Notes: generated by a model from the letters alone, not told the origin. Positions 6,862 to 15,606 are shown, counted from the stretch's first letter. The stretch is 51,070 bases of DNA from an uncultured Verrucomicrobiota bacterium (GCA_903863295.1 CAIPBM010000080.1:1-51070); one strand, 5' to 3'. Numbers and translations: made by a program.

Positions 6862-9432
6862 TTGAAACTTTTTACAGGACGACTGAGGAATTCGAATTGC
6901 GCAAAAGCGCTGGCCATTTTGCTTTGCGTGCTTTTCCCCATCCAGGGAGCTTTTCCTCAGGGAACGGCCACGAACGCGCCCACTCCTGCCACGCCAGTTT
7001 CGCCTGACCAAATTGCGACGCCCGGGGCGACGGCTGCTCCTGACCAGACGGCGACTCCACCCGACGCAACGACATCGATTGCCCCCGGCAAGAAGAACAA
7101 GAAGGTAGTGGGTGCACCGGATACCCAAGCACCTACCGGTAATCAAAACGGCCCCATCGTCCGCGAAATTGACGTGGAGTACATCGGACCCAAGACCGTC
7201 GCGAAGACGGTGATTCTCTCCAATATGCGGACGACGGTTGGCCAGGTCTACTCAGCCCCGGCGGTTGAGGAAGATGTGCGGAATCTCTACGCCACCGGTT
7301 TCTTTACCAATCTCGCGATCAAGGACGAACCGCTCGGCGACGGCGTGAAGGTGAATGTCGTGGTTCAGCCCAAGCCGCTGGTGAAGGAAATTGTCATCAA
7401 GGGCGCGGTCAAGATCAAGGAATCGCGGGTGAAGAAGGAGATCAAGTCGAAGGTGGGCGATCCGCTAAGCGAGCAACAGATTTCCTCCGATACGGACAAG
7501 ATCAAGGAGATGTACCTGAACAAGGGCTACAATCAGGTCCAGGTCAGCTACAAGATCGATACGAATGAGGAATTCGGCCGTTCCGTGGTGACCTTTATCA
7601 TCAGTGAAGGTGACCGGGCCTATGTGACCGACGTGGCTTTTGTCGGGAACACGCACCTGACGTCGAAAGAGCTGAGCAAGATCATGAAGACGAAGAAGAA
7701 GAACTGGCTCTCCTTCATCAACAAGTCGGGACTCTTCAAGGAAGACGATTTCAAGAAGGATCTGGATAATCTTCGCACCTACTATAATAGCAAGGGCTAC
7801 ATCGACATGGAAGTGAAGGACGTCAAGTTCCAGTATCCCGCCAAGGGCGAGATGACGGTGACGATCACGATTTTTGAAGGCATCCAATACACGGTTGGCA
7901 AGATCGCCTTTGACGGTAACACGGTCTTCACCAGCCAGCAGTTGCGCGTCTACAACGGCTTCATCGTCATCCGCATGGATGAAGGCAAGGTTTTCTGCCC
8001 GCAGGTTTATACACCCGAAGGCAAGGAGCCGAATGAACAGCTTCCGAGCCTGGATAATGACATCAAGCGCATCCGCGATCTTTACGGTCGCCGCGGCTAC
8101 ATTGAAATGCAGGTGACGCCGGAACGGCAGTCGAACATCACCAGCGGAAAGATCGATATTCTCTACCACATCGTCGAGAACTCCCAGTCCTACGTGGAGC
8201 AGATCATCATCCAGGGTAACAACCGCACGAAGGACAAGGTCATTCGTCGCGAATTGGCGGTGACGCCCGGACAAATTTACGACAGCGTCCGTGCGGACCA
8301 GAGCAAGAAGCGCCTGGAAAATCTCCAGTACTTCAGCAAGGTCGACATCTCTCCCCAGGACACCACGGTTCCGAATCGTAAGAACATGGTGGTGACGGTG
8401 GAAGAAAAGCGGACCGGTTCGATCACCTTCGGTGCCGGGTTCAGCTCGGTGGATAGCTTGCTCGGTTTCGTGGAAATCACCCAGGGCAACTTTGATATCT
8501 TCAATTACCCCTACTTCACGGGTGGTGGCGAAAAGTTCCGCGTCCGTATCCAGTATGGTTTGCAACGGCAGGATGCGGAAATCGAATTCAAGGAGCCTTG
8601 GTTCCTGGAGCAGCGACTGGCCCTCGGGTACAATCTGTTCTATCACAACGCGACTTACCTCTCCACCTACTACAACGAGCGCAACTACGGTGCCTCGGTC
8701 AGTCTGGCCCGTGCGTTCGGTCAGTTCTGGAGCGGATCGATCACCTATACCCTGCAGCAGTTTGATCTCTACAACTTCTCCAGCGATGCCTCGCCCCAGT
8801 TGCTTGAAGAAGCCGGTTGGCGTTCCGACAGTTCCATTACGCTGGGTATGAGCTATGACACCCGCGACAGTGTGTTGCTGACGCGTCGCGGTATGCATGC
8901 CGACTTCTCCGCGGAATTGGCAGGCGGTCCGTTGCTCGGCCAGACCAGCATTTATAAATTCCAGGTCAGCGCGCAGAAATATATCCTGTTGCCTTATGAT
9001 CTGATCCTGACGCTCTCTGGGGCGACGGGCGTGGCCGATTACTACGGGAATAACACGCAGGTGCCGCTGTTTGACCGCTTCTTCATCGGTGGCTCGCGCT
9101 CCGTGCGTGGTTTCGCCAATCGCGACGTGGGTCCGGTTGACAGCAACCGCGAACCTTTGGGCGGTGACACGATGGCTTACAACAACATTGAGTTGACGTT
9201 CCCAATCATGTCTCGCGTCCGTGGCGCAGTCTTCAATGACATGGGCTTTAACGATGCGTCACCGTTCACTTACGGCAATGCCTGGAAAGAGTTGTGCATG
9301 GCGGCTGGTGTCGGTATCCGGCTCGATCTCCCGATTGGTCCGCTACGACTTGACTACGGTATTCCTTACAAGACGGAAGGCTATAACTACTCCACCGGAA
9401 AGTTTAGCTTTGACGTTGGATATCAATTTTGA
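6862..9432 (+). CDS. bamA: Outer membrane protein assembly factor BamA
   Basis: An 856-aa Omp85 protein. A signal peptide (hydrophobic ALAILLCVLFPIQGAFP, residues about 16-32) is followed by a Pro/Thr/Ala-rich linker. Five POTRA repeats span roughly residues 95-510 (for example IDVEYIGPKTVAKTVILSN and VTDVAFVGNTHLTSKELSK). A beta-barrel ends in an aromatic residue (FDVGYQF). The conserved lid-loop motif appears in GGSRSVRGFANRDVG. BamA inserts beta-barrel proteins into the outer membrane. The start is uncertain: the frame opens with TTG at 6862, only two bases after GGGGAG, and TTG overlaps the stop of a five-codon ATG frame. ompH follows after 15 bases and then lpxD, a classic envelope-biogenesis order. 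Confidence 0.95.
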   Translation: MKLFTGRLRNSNCAKALAILLCVLFPIQGAFPQGTATNAPTPATPVSPDQIATPGATAAPDQTATPPDATTSIAPGKKNKKVVGAPDTQAPTGNQNGPIVREIDVEYIGPKTVAKTVILSNMRTTVGQVYSAPAVEEDVRNLYATGFFTNLAIKDEPLGDGVKVNVVVQPKPLVKEIVIKGAVKIKESRVKKEIKSKVGDPLSEQQISSDTDKIKEMYLNKGYNQVQVSYKIDTNEEFGRSVVTFIISEGDRAYVTDVAFVGNTHLTSKELSKIMKTKKKNWLSFINKSGLFKEDDFKKDLDNLRTYYNSKGYIDMEVKDVKFQYPAKGEMTVTITIFEGIQYTVGKIAFDGNTVFTSQQLRVYNGFIVIRMDEGKVFCPQVYTPEGKEPNEQLPSLDNDIKRIRDLYGRRGYIEMQVTPERQSNITSGKIDILYHIVENSQSYVEQIIIQGNNRTKDKVIRRELAVTPGQIYDSVRADQSKKRLENLQYFSKVDISPQDTTVPNRKNMVVTVEEKRTGSITFGAGFSSVDSLLGFVEITQGNFDIFNYPYFTGGGEKFRVRIQYGLQRQDAEIEFKEPWFLEQRLALGYNLFYHNATYLSTYYNERNYGASVSLARAFGQFWSGSITYTLQQFDLYNFSSDASPQLLEEAGWRSDSSITLGMSYDTRDSVLLTRRGMHADFSAELAGGPLLGQTSIYKFQVSAQKYILLPYDLILTLSGATGVADYYGNNTQVPLFDRFFIGGSRSVRGFANRDVGPVDSNREPLGGDTMAYNNIELTFPIMSRVRGAVFNDMGFNDASPFTYGNAWKELCMAAGVGIRLDLPIGPLRLDYGIPYKTEGYNYSTGKFSFDVGYQF

Positions 9433-9447
9433 CAGGCTTCCGCGCTC

Positions 9448-10071
9448 ATGAAAAAGTTATTTTTACTCGGTCTTTTGTTTTTAACTCCGCTCTCCTTTGC
9501 CAGCGCTGATTTGAAAGTCGCCGTTATCGATTTAGGCAAAGCTTTTGACCAGTATTACAAGACAAAGGACGCCTCACAGAAGCTGGAGGAAAAGAAGGCC
9601 AGCTACCAAAAGGAAATCCAGGACATCGTCAATCAGTTCCAGCAGATGCAGAACGATGCCAAGAAGCTTTACGATGAGTCCAACGACCAGACGCTTTCCT
9701 CGCAGGCCCGCACGGACAAGGCCACGGCCTTGAAGCAGAAGAACCAGGATCTGCTCAACATGCAGAACAAGATCCGCGAAATGGAGACCGAACGGAGCAA
9801 CGAAATCAAGGATGAGCTCGTTCGCCGTCACAAGGAAATCGTCGATGAGATCACCAAGGTGATCAACGATTATTCAGCTCCCCAAGGTTTTGATCTCGTG
9901 ATCGACAAGTCGTCGGCCTCCGCCGCGAGCGGCGTTCCGATCATCATCTATAATTCCAACAAGTTGACCGACATCACGGCGGACATCATCAAGCAGCTTA
10001 ATGCCAACGCGCCTGCTGCGGGTGCAGCTCCTTCTGGTGCGGCTCCTGCCGCTGCTCCCGCCGCTCACTAA
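9448..10071 (+). CDS. ompH: OmpH/Skp family periplasmic chaperone
   Basis: A 207-aa exported protein. The signal peptide is MKKLFLLGLLFLTPLSFASA, followed by DLKVAVIDLGKAFDQYYKTK, the typical Skp start. The central region, about residues 45-130, is highly charged and helical, forming the two coiled-coil tentacles (SYQKEIQDIVNQFQQMQND and MQNKIREMETERSNEIKDEL). The C-terminal strand region contains GFDLVIDKSSASAASGVPI. The tail is rich in Ala/Pro, longer than in E. coli Skp (161 aa). Skp holds unfolded outer membrane proteins in the periplasm for delivery to BamA, encoded immediately upstream. Confidence 0.93.
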   Translation: MKKLFLLGLLFLTPLSFASADLKVAVIDLGKAFDQYYKTKDASQKLEEKKASYQKEIQDIVNQFQQMQNDAKKLYDESNDQTLSSQARTDKATALKQKNQDLLNMQNKIREMETERSNEIKDELVRRHKEIVDEITKVINDYSAPQGFDLVIDKSSASAASGVPIIIYNSNKLTDITADIIKQLNANAPAAGAAPSGAAPAAAPAAH

Positions 10072-10094
10072 GCGTCGGAGATTATTGAAGTCAA

Positions 10095-10119
10095 GGCCTG
10101 TCCCGGTTTCCCGGGCAGG
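10095..10119 (+). terminator. GC-rich hairpin between ompH and lpxD
   Basis: GCCTGTCCCGG-ttt-CCCGGGCAGGC forms a long stem (one mismatch or wobble in the middle) with a three-base loop. There is no U-run, so it may stabilise the bamA-ompH mRNA 3' end or reduce readthrough into lpxD rather than act as a full terminator. Confidence 0.45.
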
Positions 10120-10146
10120 CGGCACCGCTTGATCGGCTCAGGTTCT

Positions 10147-11175
10147 ATGCATACTGTACGCTCTCTGGCGGAACATGTGGGTGGCACCCTCTTGGATGCC
10201 TCTCCAGATGCGGTGGTGACGGGGATCAATGACCTACGTTCCGCGTTGCCCGACCAGATTTCCTTTTTAGGCAATTCCAAGTATGAGGCTCTCGCCCTCG
10301 CCAGCAAAGCGGCGGCAATTCTGGTGAGTGCCAAGGACGCACCGAAGTTCAGCTTTCCCCGCATCGTGGTGGACTCCCCCAGCGGTGCCTTCGGCAAAAT
10401 TGCGGAATTGTTTGCTCCATCACCGATTCATGATGAACCCGGAATTCATCCCACGGCAGTAGTCGCCCCGGATGCGGTTATTGGCGATGGAGCCAGCATC
10501 CAGGCGCATGCAGTTATATCGGCGGGCGTTCGCATTGGCGCGGGCACGGTGATCGGGGCGAATTGTTTTGTCGGTGAACGAACGACGATTGGCGAAAAGT
10601 CCCGGCTGTATCCCCTGGTGACGGTTCGCGAACGGAGTGTTATCGGCTCCCGCGTCATCCTGCACAGCGGCGTGGTCATTGGTGCGGACGGCTTCGGTTA
10701 CGACTTTGATCCCAAGTCGGGGCGTCACGTCAAGATTACCCACATCGGCTTCGTCCAGATTGATGATGATGTGGAAATCGGGGCCAATACCACGGTGGAC
10801 CGGGGACGTTTTGGACGGACTCACATCGGACAGGGAGCCAAGATCGATAATCTCGTCATGATTGCCCATAACGTGGTGGTCGGGCCTCACTCGATCATCG
10901 TCGGACAAACCGGCATCTCGGGCAGCACCACGCTGGGGAAATATGTCACCCTGGCCGGACAAGTTGGCCTGGCGGGACACCTCAACATCGGTGACCGGGT
11001 GACGATTACCGCGCAGTCCGGCCTGAATAAAGATGCGTCCGCCGGGGCGATTCTTTCCGGGCATCATGCGTTGCCGATGCGCGAAAGCCTCAAGCTGGAA
11101 GCATTGGGGCGGCGCTTGCCGGAATTGCTGGCGAGGATCAAGGCGCTTGAGGACAAGCTCGACTCGCGATCCTAG
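10147..11175 (+). CDS. lpxD: UDP-3-O-acylglucosamine N-acyltransferase LpxD
   Basis: A 342-aa protein from the ATG at 10147; the frame extends six codons further to a TTG at 10129. It catalyses the third step of lipid A synthesis, transfer of a 3-hydroxyacyl chain from acyl-ACP to UDP-3-O-acylglucosamine. The N-terminal uridine-binding domain (VTGINDLRSALPDQISFLGN) is followed by a left-handed beta-helix of hexapeptide repeats (about residues 100-300, for example AVIGDGASIQAHAVISAGV). The catalytic His lies in LVMIAHNVVVG. A C-terminal helix closes the protein. Length is normal for the family. The usual downstream fabZ/lpxA genes are absent; aguB follows instead. Confidence 0.96.
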   Translation: MHTVRSLAEHVGGTLLDASPDAVVTGINDLRSALPDQISFLGNSKYEALALASKAAAILVSAKDAPKFSFPRIVVDSPSGAFGKIAELFAPSPIHDEPGIHPTAVVAPDAVIGDGASIQAHAVISAGVRIGAGTVIGANCFVGERTTIGEKSRLYPLVTVRERSVIGSRVILHSGVVIGADGFGYDFDPKSGRHVKITHIGFVQIDDDVEIGANTTVDRGRFGRTHIGQGAKIDNLVMIAHNVVVGPHSIIVGQTGISGSTTLGKYVTLAGQVGLAGHLNIGDRVTITAQSGLNKDASAGAILSGHHALPMRESLKLEALGRRLPELLARIKALEDKLDSRS

Positions 11176-11249
11176 TTTTTTGATCCGTCATCCGCTTTTT
11201 ACAGTCGGGGTCTTGGCGAATGGCAAAATCGGCTCTAGTATAACTTCTT

Positions 11250-12140
11250 ATGGCCGCATCTCAAAAAATCAAACTGGGTCTCTTGCAAACCTGGGCGGAT
11301 GCCGATCCCGTTTCTAACCTGAAGCGTACCCTAAAGCTTGCCCACGACGCTGCGGATCAAGGCGCCCAAATCATCTGCACGCAGGAGCTCTTTCGCTCTC
11401 AATATTTTTGCCAGAGTGAGGACCATGCCAACTTTGCCCTGGCTGAGGAAATTCCCGACGGCCCGAGCACGCAGGCGTTTTGTGAACTGGCGAAGGCGCG
11501 CGGTGTAGTCATTGTCGCCTCACTCTTTGAGCGTCGCACGGCAGGTATTTATCATAACACTGCGGTCGTGATTGATGCGGACGGAACCTATCTCGGGAAG
11601 TACCGCAAGATGCATATTCCTGACGATCCGCTTTTTTACGAGAAGTTCTATTTCACGCCGGGCGATCTCGGCTTCAAGGCCTGGAAGACCCGCTTTGGGC
11701 GGATCGGCGTTCTCGTTTGTTGGGATCAATGGTTCCCCGAGGCCGCGCGATTGACCGCGATGAGCGGCGCACAAATACTTTTTTATCCGACTGCCATCGG
11801 ATGGCACCCGAGTGAGCGGGAAAAGTATGGCGAGGCCCATCATTCCTCCTGGGAAACGATCCAACGTTCCCATGCCGTGGCCAATGGCTGCTATGTCGCG
11901 GTGATCAACCGGGTTGGTCATGAGCAACCGATCGGCGGGGATGGCCTCAAGTTCTGGGGGCAGAGTTTCGTGGCCAATACGTCCGGGCAAATCATCGCCA
12001 AGGCCGGGATGGAGCAGGAACAAATCCTAATCCAGGAAATTGACCTCGCGACGGTGGACGTCACGCGGACTCACTGGCCTTTCCTTCGTGATCGGCGTAT
12101 CGATGCCTATAGCGATTTGACCCGGCGCCTGGTCGACTAA
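11250..12140 (+). CDS. aguB: N-carbamoylputrescine amidase (nitrilase superfamily)
   Basis: A 296-aa carbon-nitrogen hydrolase. The Glu-Lys-Cys triad is visible: E46 in ICTQELFRSQYF, K120 in YRKMHIPDDP, C157 in VLVCWDQWFPEAAR. IGWHPSERE and GDGLKFWGQSFVA are typical of the AguB branch. It hydrolyses N-carbamoylputrescine to putrescine, CO2 and ammonia. Length matches plant and bacterial AguB. The agmatine deiminase gene aguA, which makes its substrate, follows 54 bases downstream on the same strand; the pair forms the two-step agmatine-to-putrescine route in the cytoplasm. Confidence 0.95.
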   Translation: MAASQKIKLGLLQTWADADPVSNLKRTLKLAHDAADQGAQIICTQELFRSQYFCQSEDHANFALAEEIPDGPSTQAFCELAKARGVVIVASLFERRTAGIYHNTAVVIDADGTYLGKYRKMHIPDDPLFYEKFYFTPGDLGFKAWKTRFGRIGVLVCWDQWFPEAARLTAMSGAQILFYPTAIGWHPSEREKYGEAHHSSWETIQRSHAVANGCYVAVINRVGHEQPIGGDGLKFWGQSFVANTSGQIIAKAGMEQEQILIQEIDLATVDVTRTHWPFLRDRRIDAYSDLTRRLVD

Positions 12141-12153
12141 ATTACAATCGTCT

Positions 12154-12186
12154 TCCTCCTGATCCACGGATCGGGAGGATCCTTTT
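12154..12186 (+). terminator. Hairpin with U-run between aguB and aguA
   Basis: TCCTCCTGATCC (12154-12165) pairs with GGATCGGGAGGA (12168-12179) with one G-U pair, leaving a tight loop, and TCCTTTT follows. It looks like an intrinsic terminator after aguB. It also buries GGGAGGA, the only purine-rich site near the aguA start, inside the stem, so it could tune aguA expression. Confidence 0.6.
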
Positions 12187-12194
12187 AGAAATCC

Positions 12195-13256
12195 ATGTCC
12201 GATACTTCTCCTGATCTCACTATCACACCCCGTTCGCTGGGCTTTCACATGCCGGCGGAATGGGCACGCCATGAGGCCACCTGGCTGACCTGGCCACGGC
12301 CGGAGGGGATCAGTTTTCCCGGAGCCTTTGAGAAGATCCCGGCAATTTGGGCCGGATTGGCCAAGCTCTTGTCGGAAGGCGAGCAGGTGCATATCAATGT
12401 CTTCTCCCCGGAGCATGAAGTTGAAATCCGGGCAGCGCTGAAACAAGCCGATGCGCCCTTGGGTACGCGGATTCATCTCCACCCGTTCCCTGCCTATGAG
12501 CCTTGGTGCCGAGATCATGGTCCGATCTTTGTCCGCAACGAGAACGAGATGGCCGTGGTCGATTGGCGCTACAATGCCTGGGGTGGCAAGTATCCGCCCT
12601 GCGATCTCGATGATGAAGTGCCACAACATGTCGCAAAACTTCTTGGCCTGCGGCTGTTTTCTCCACCGATGATTCTGGAGGGTGGTTCCATTGAAGTGAA
12701 CGGGGCGGGCACGCTTTTGACGACCGAAGCCTGTCTGCTGAACAAGAACCGCAATCCGAACCTGACGCAGTATGAAATTGAAACCTACCTGCGCGATTAC
12801 CTCGGCGTGGAACAGATTCTCTGGCTGGGTGAGGGGATTGTCGGCGACGATACGGATGGCCATATCGATGACCTGACCCGCTTTGTCGACCCGAACACGC
12901 TGGTCACGATTGTTGAGGAAGATCCTGCCGATGAGAATTACGCGTTGCTGCGCGAGAACAGCAAGCGGCTCGCGGCGATGCACGATCCGCAGGGACGCCC
13001 CTGGCGTATCGTGGAACTTCCGACGCCCGGTTACCTCGAGAACGAGGGCCAGCGATTACCCGCCAGTTACGCGAATTTTTATATCGGCAACGAGGTGGTT
13101 GTGCTCCCCGGCTTCAATCATCCCAACGACGAAAAGGCCCGGGCTATCCTGCAAGGCCTTTTCCCGACCCGTCGGGTCGTCCTCTTCCCGGCACTCGACC
13201 TGATCTGGGGGCTGGGGGCCTTTCATTGCATCACCCAGCAGCAGCCCGCGCTTTGA
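12195..13256 (+). CDS. aguA: Agmatine deiminase
   Basis: A 353-aa guanidino-group-modifying enzyme of the peptidyl-arginine deiminase-like fold. It converts agmatine to N-carbamoylputrescine and ammonia. Motifs run in order: MPAEWARHEATWLTWPRPE at the N-terminus, PWCRDHGPIFVRN, LEGGSIEVNGAGTLLTTE, GDDTDGHIDDLTRFV, and the catalytic Cys (C345) in GAFHCITQQQPA at the extreme C-terminus. All expected acidic and His residues are present, so it should be active. It is paired with aguB just upstream; the terminator-like hairpin between them may set their ratio. Confidence 0.96.
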   Translation: MSDTSPDLTITPRSLGFHMPAEWARHEATWLTWPRPEGISFPGAFEKIPAIWAGLAKLLSEGEQVHINVFSPEHEVEIRAALKQADAPLGTRIHLHPFPAYEPWCRDHGPIFVRNENEMAVVDWRYNAWGGKYPPCDLDDEVPQHVAKLLGLRLFSPPMILEGGSIEVNGAGTLLTTEACLLNKNRNPNLTQYEIETYLRDYLGVEQILWLGEGIVGDDTDGHIDDLTRFVDPNTLVTIVEEDPADENYALLRENSKRLAAMHDPQGRPWRIVELPTPGYLENEGQRLPASYANFYIGNEVVVLPGFNHPNDEKARAILQGLFPTRRVVLFPALDLIWGLGAFHCITQQQPAL

Positions 13257-13326
13257 CAAATAAGTCACTTGTTAAGTTCGATTTACCCTGTAAGTAGCAG
13301 ATAACCCCTTACGGAAAGGTTCCCCC

Positions 13327-14286
13327 ATGCCCCTGCCTAATAATGAACGCGTCGTCGCCTTGGCGAATGATATCCTCCAGCAGTTCGACAAGATTTTTGG
13401 ACTGCATCCCGGCTTCAGGGCAGCCCATGCCAAGGGCCAGATGTTGACCGGCGTGTTCACGCCGACGGTGGAAGCCAAGTCACTGAGCAAAGCGGCCCAT
13501 TATGCGCGGCCCAGCACTCCGGTGACGGTCCGGTTTTCGAACTCGACGGGAATTCCGCTGCTACCCGATAACTCGCCCGATGCAAATCCCCGGGGCTTGG
13601 CGATCCGTTTCAACCTGGCGGATCATGTCCACACGGATATGGTCACCCATTCGACCGATGGCTTTCCCAGTCCGGACGGAAAGGAATTTCTGGAATTTCT
13701 ATTGGCGGTGGCAAGCAGTGGTGCGGACGTTCCTTCGCCCAAACCGATCGAGACTTTTGTCGCGACCCATCCGGCGGCATTGGCGTTTGTCCAGACACCC
13801 AAGCCTCATCCCCTGAGCTTTGCCCAGGATGCCTACTATAGCGTCTCCGCGTTTCAATTTACCAATGCGGAGGGGAAGATCAGCCACGGCAAGTACCGGA
13901 TTCTGCCGGAAGCCGGAACTGCGTTTTTCAAGGAGAGTGAGGCCGAGGCTTTATCCCCGACTTATCTTTTCGACGAATTATCTGAACGGATCAAGGCGGG
14001 GCCGATTCGTTTTAAAATTGTGGTGCAACTGGCGGCGCAAGGTGACGTGGTCGATAATGCTACGGTGCACTGGCCGGAAGATCGACCGCTTCTGGAAGTG
14101 GGCACGGTGGAGCTCACGGAACTGGTGGCCGACAATGCCCAAGAACAGAAGCATATTATTTTCGATCCGATTCCGAGGATCGAAGGAATCGAGCCGACGG
14201 CAGACCCTCTTTTTGAATTGCGGGCGGCGATTTATCTGATCAGTGGACGGAGACGTCGCGCGGCGACCCTGGAAACGGCGCACTGA
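13327..14286 (+). CDS. Catalase-related heme peroxidase (SrpA-like)
   Basis: A 319-aa protein, much shorter than a true catalase (about 480-750 aa). It retains the distal His segment (AHAKGQMLTGVFTPT), the heme-pocket arginine region VTVRFSNSTGIPLLPDN and PRGLAIRF. The C-terminal YLFDELSERI replaces the canonical R-x-F-x-Y heme-ligand motif of full-length catalases. Relatives of this size (SrpA type) act mainly as organic peroxidases (family knowledge). No signal peptide is seen. TTGACA at 13252-13257 just upstream could be part of a promoter, but I see no convincing -10 box. Its last 47 bases overlap, tail to tail, the 3' end of the opposing ATP-grasp gene. Confidence 0.85.
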   Translation: MPLPNNERVVALANDILQQFDKIFGLHPGFRAAHAKGQMLTGVFTPTVEAKSLSKAAHYARPSTPVTVRFSNSTGIPLLPDNSPDANPRGLAIRFNLADHVHTDMVTHSTDGFPSPDGKEFLEFLLAVASSGADVPSPKPIETFVATHPAALAFVQTPKPHPLSFAQDAYYSVSAFQFTNAEGKISHGKYRILPEAGTAFFKESEAEALSPTYLFDELSERIKAGPIRFKIVVQLAAQGDVVDNATVHWPEDRPLLEVGTVELTELVADNAQEQKHIIFDPIPRIEGIEPTADPLFELRAAIYLISGRRRRAATLETAH

Positions 14287-15358
14287 GACGGAATCCAGGG
14301 TGGGCAAAAGAAGAGGGAGTGACGTCGTCATGCCTGAGTCCGGAATAACGGCTGACATCGTCCACAACCTCAATTTGATGCCGCAAAAAGAAGGCGCCGG
14401 GCTGACAGGCGGGTAACGGATGGGCTGGTGCGGACTCCAATAGCCGCTCCACGAGAGCGGCGGCAAAATTCGCCCCGAGCATGGCTGGAAAATCGATCCA
14501 CGACGGGAAACGTGGGTTAATCTCGATGAGAACGTAGCGATGGTCGATGGCGTCCTGAATCAACTCGATTTCGAAAGGGCCATTCCAGCGCAGTTCACGA
14601 ATGAGAGCTTCGCATAAAGCGTCGAGCTTCGAATCGCGAACGACGACACCTCCCAAGCCTCTCCTCTTATCGGCGGTCGCCGTTTTGCGAATACTGCACT
14701 GGGCGACAATTCCACCCTGACCGTCGCCGATGCCCAGGACATTGAATTCCGTTCCGGTAACACGCCTTTGCAGGATCACCGGGGTGCCCCACTCGGCGAG
14801 AAGATGCGCGGCAACGGCCTGGGCGTGAGGCAAGCTGTAGACGGTACGTGCATCATCATAAGGACCTTTGACCAGCAGGGGCAGGCCCAGGACGACGGCG
14901 GCATCGTAGGCGGCCAGGGCATCATGGGCCACCCGGCTCTTCGGCACGGCAACGCCGCAATTCCTGGCTAACTGGGGTAAGAACTGTTTGGCACGGCGGC
15001 GGAGCGAGATGGCTTCCGGCAGGCAGACGCGGATTCCTCGTTTCGCGAAATCCTTTTGGTGATGGACGAGGAGTTCGATTTCGGTGTCGAGCGAGGGGAT
15101 GAGAACGTCGATGGGGGTCTTTTTATGCACGACATCGAGCCGCTGGAAAAACGCCATCGCGCCGGCGGCAGGATAGGGCATGAGTTGGATTTCATCCGGG
15201 CCGTCCTCGACGTAGATGCCGCTTTCCATGACATCATGGACCAAGCCAACGATATGGACGCCGGGCCAGGCGCGACGCAAACTGCGAATGATGCCGGAAC
15301 CGGGCTGGGGATTTTCACCACAGTGCAGGCCGCTGACGGCGATGCAGAGCGGTTTCAT
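14240..15358 (-). CDS. ATP-grasp ligase of unknown substrate, paired with a PqqD-like protein
   Basis: A 372-aa protein. The N-terminal Rossmann-like domain (IAVSGLHCGENPQPGSGIIR) resembles the pre-ATP-grasp fold of carbamoyl-phosphate synthase and PylC-like enzymes. The ATP-grasp domain, about residues 115-320, shows LPLLVKGPYDDART (nucleotide-binding Lys), VILQRRVTGTEFNVLG, GPFEIELIQDA and YVLIEINPRFPSWIDF (Mg2+ ligands E and E-x-N). Such enzymes join a carboxylate to an amine or thiol through an acyl phosphate. Its ATG overlaps the TGA of the upstream PqqD-like gene by four bases, so the two are probably made together. The end overlaps the catalase-like gene by 47 bases. Substrate unknown. 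Confidence 0.85.
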   Translation of the reverse strand: MKPLCIAVSGLHCGENPQPGSGIIRSLRRAWPGVHIVGLVHDVMESGIYVEDGPDEIQLMPYPAAGAMAFFQRLDVVHKKTPIDVLIPSLDTEIELLVHHQKDFAKRGIRVCLPEAISLRRRAKQFLPQLARNCGVAVPKSRVAHDALAAYDAAVVLGLPLLVKGPYDDARTVYSLPHAQAVAAHLLAEWGTPVILQRRVTGTEFNVLGIGDGQGGIVAQCSIRKTATADKRRGLGGVVVRDSKLDALCEALIRELRWNGPFEIELIQDAIDHRYVLIEINPRFPSWIDFPAMLGANFAAALVERLLESAPAHPLPACQPGAFFLRHQIEVVDDVSRYSGLRHDDVTPSSFAHPGFRLSAPFPGSPRDVSVH

Positions 15359-15606
15359 GACTCGACATCCACCCAGTTGAGCTGTTTGAGCTGGGAAAGG
15401 AAGGTTTCGAGATCGCGGCGGGCGGTCGATTCATCGACATTGTATTCCTCGAGCAGATGTCGCAACAGGGCATCGGTGTCAGCCTTTTGCTGCAGCATCC
15501 GCACCAGTTGGAGAGCGCTGCTGGAGAGACGAAAGGTCTCACCGGTAACGGGATTAAGGGCTAACCCGCTGTCATCAATCTGGATATTTTTCAGGATGGG
15601 CGTCAT
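15355..15606 (-). CDS. PqqD-like peptide-binding protein
   Basis: An 83-aa protein starting MTPILKNIQIDDSGLALNPV. It then shows TGETFRLSSSALQLVRMLQQ and a helical stretch including LLEEYNVDESTARRDLETFL. This is the winged-helix layout of PqqD, the RiPP recognition element that holds a leader peptide for a modifying enzyme. A longer frame continues upstream against the response-regulator gene but loses resemblance, so I start at the ATG at 15606; a GTG three codons earlier (15615) is possible. Coupled by an ATGA overlap to the ATP-grasp gene. It may deliver a peptide or carrier to that ligase (inference). No precursor peptide was found nearby. Confidence 0.75.
   Translation of the reverse strand: MTPILKNIQIDDSGLALNPVTGETFRLSSSALQLVRMLQQKADTDALLRHLLEEYNVDESTARRDLETFLSQLKQLNWVDVES

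Noticed and set aside
7465-8898. Long 477-codon frame antisense to bamA
   Set aside because: Mirror of a high-GC coding sequence; residues show no family motif and bamA on the other strand is unambiguous.
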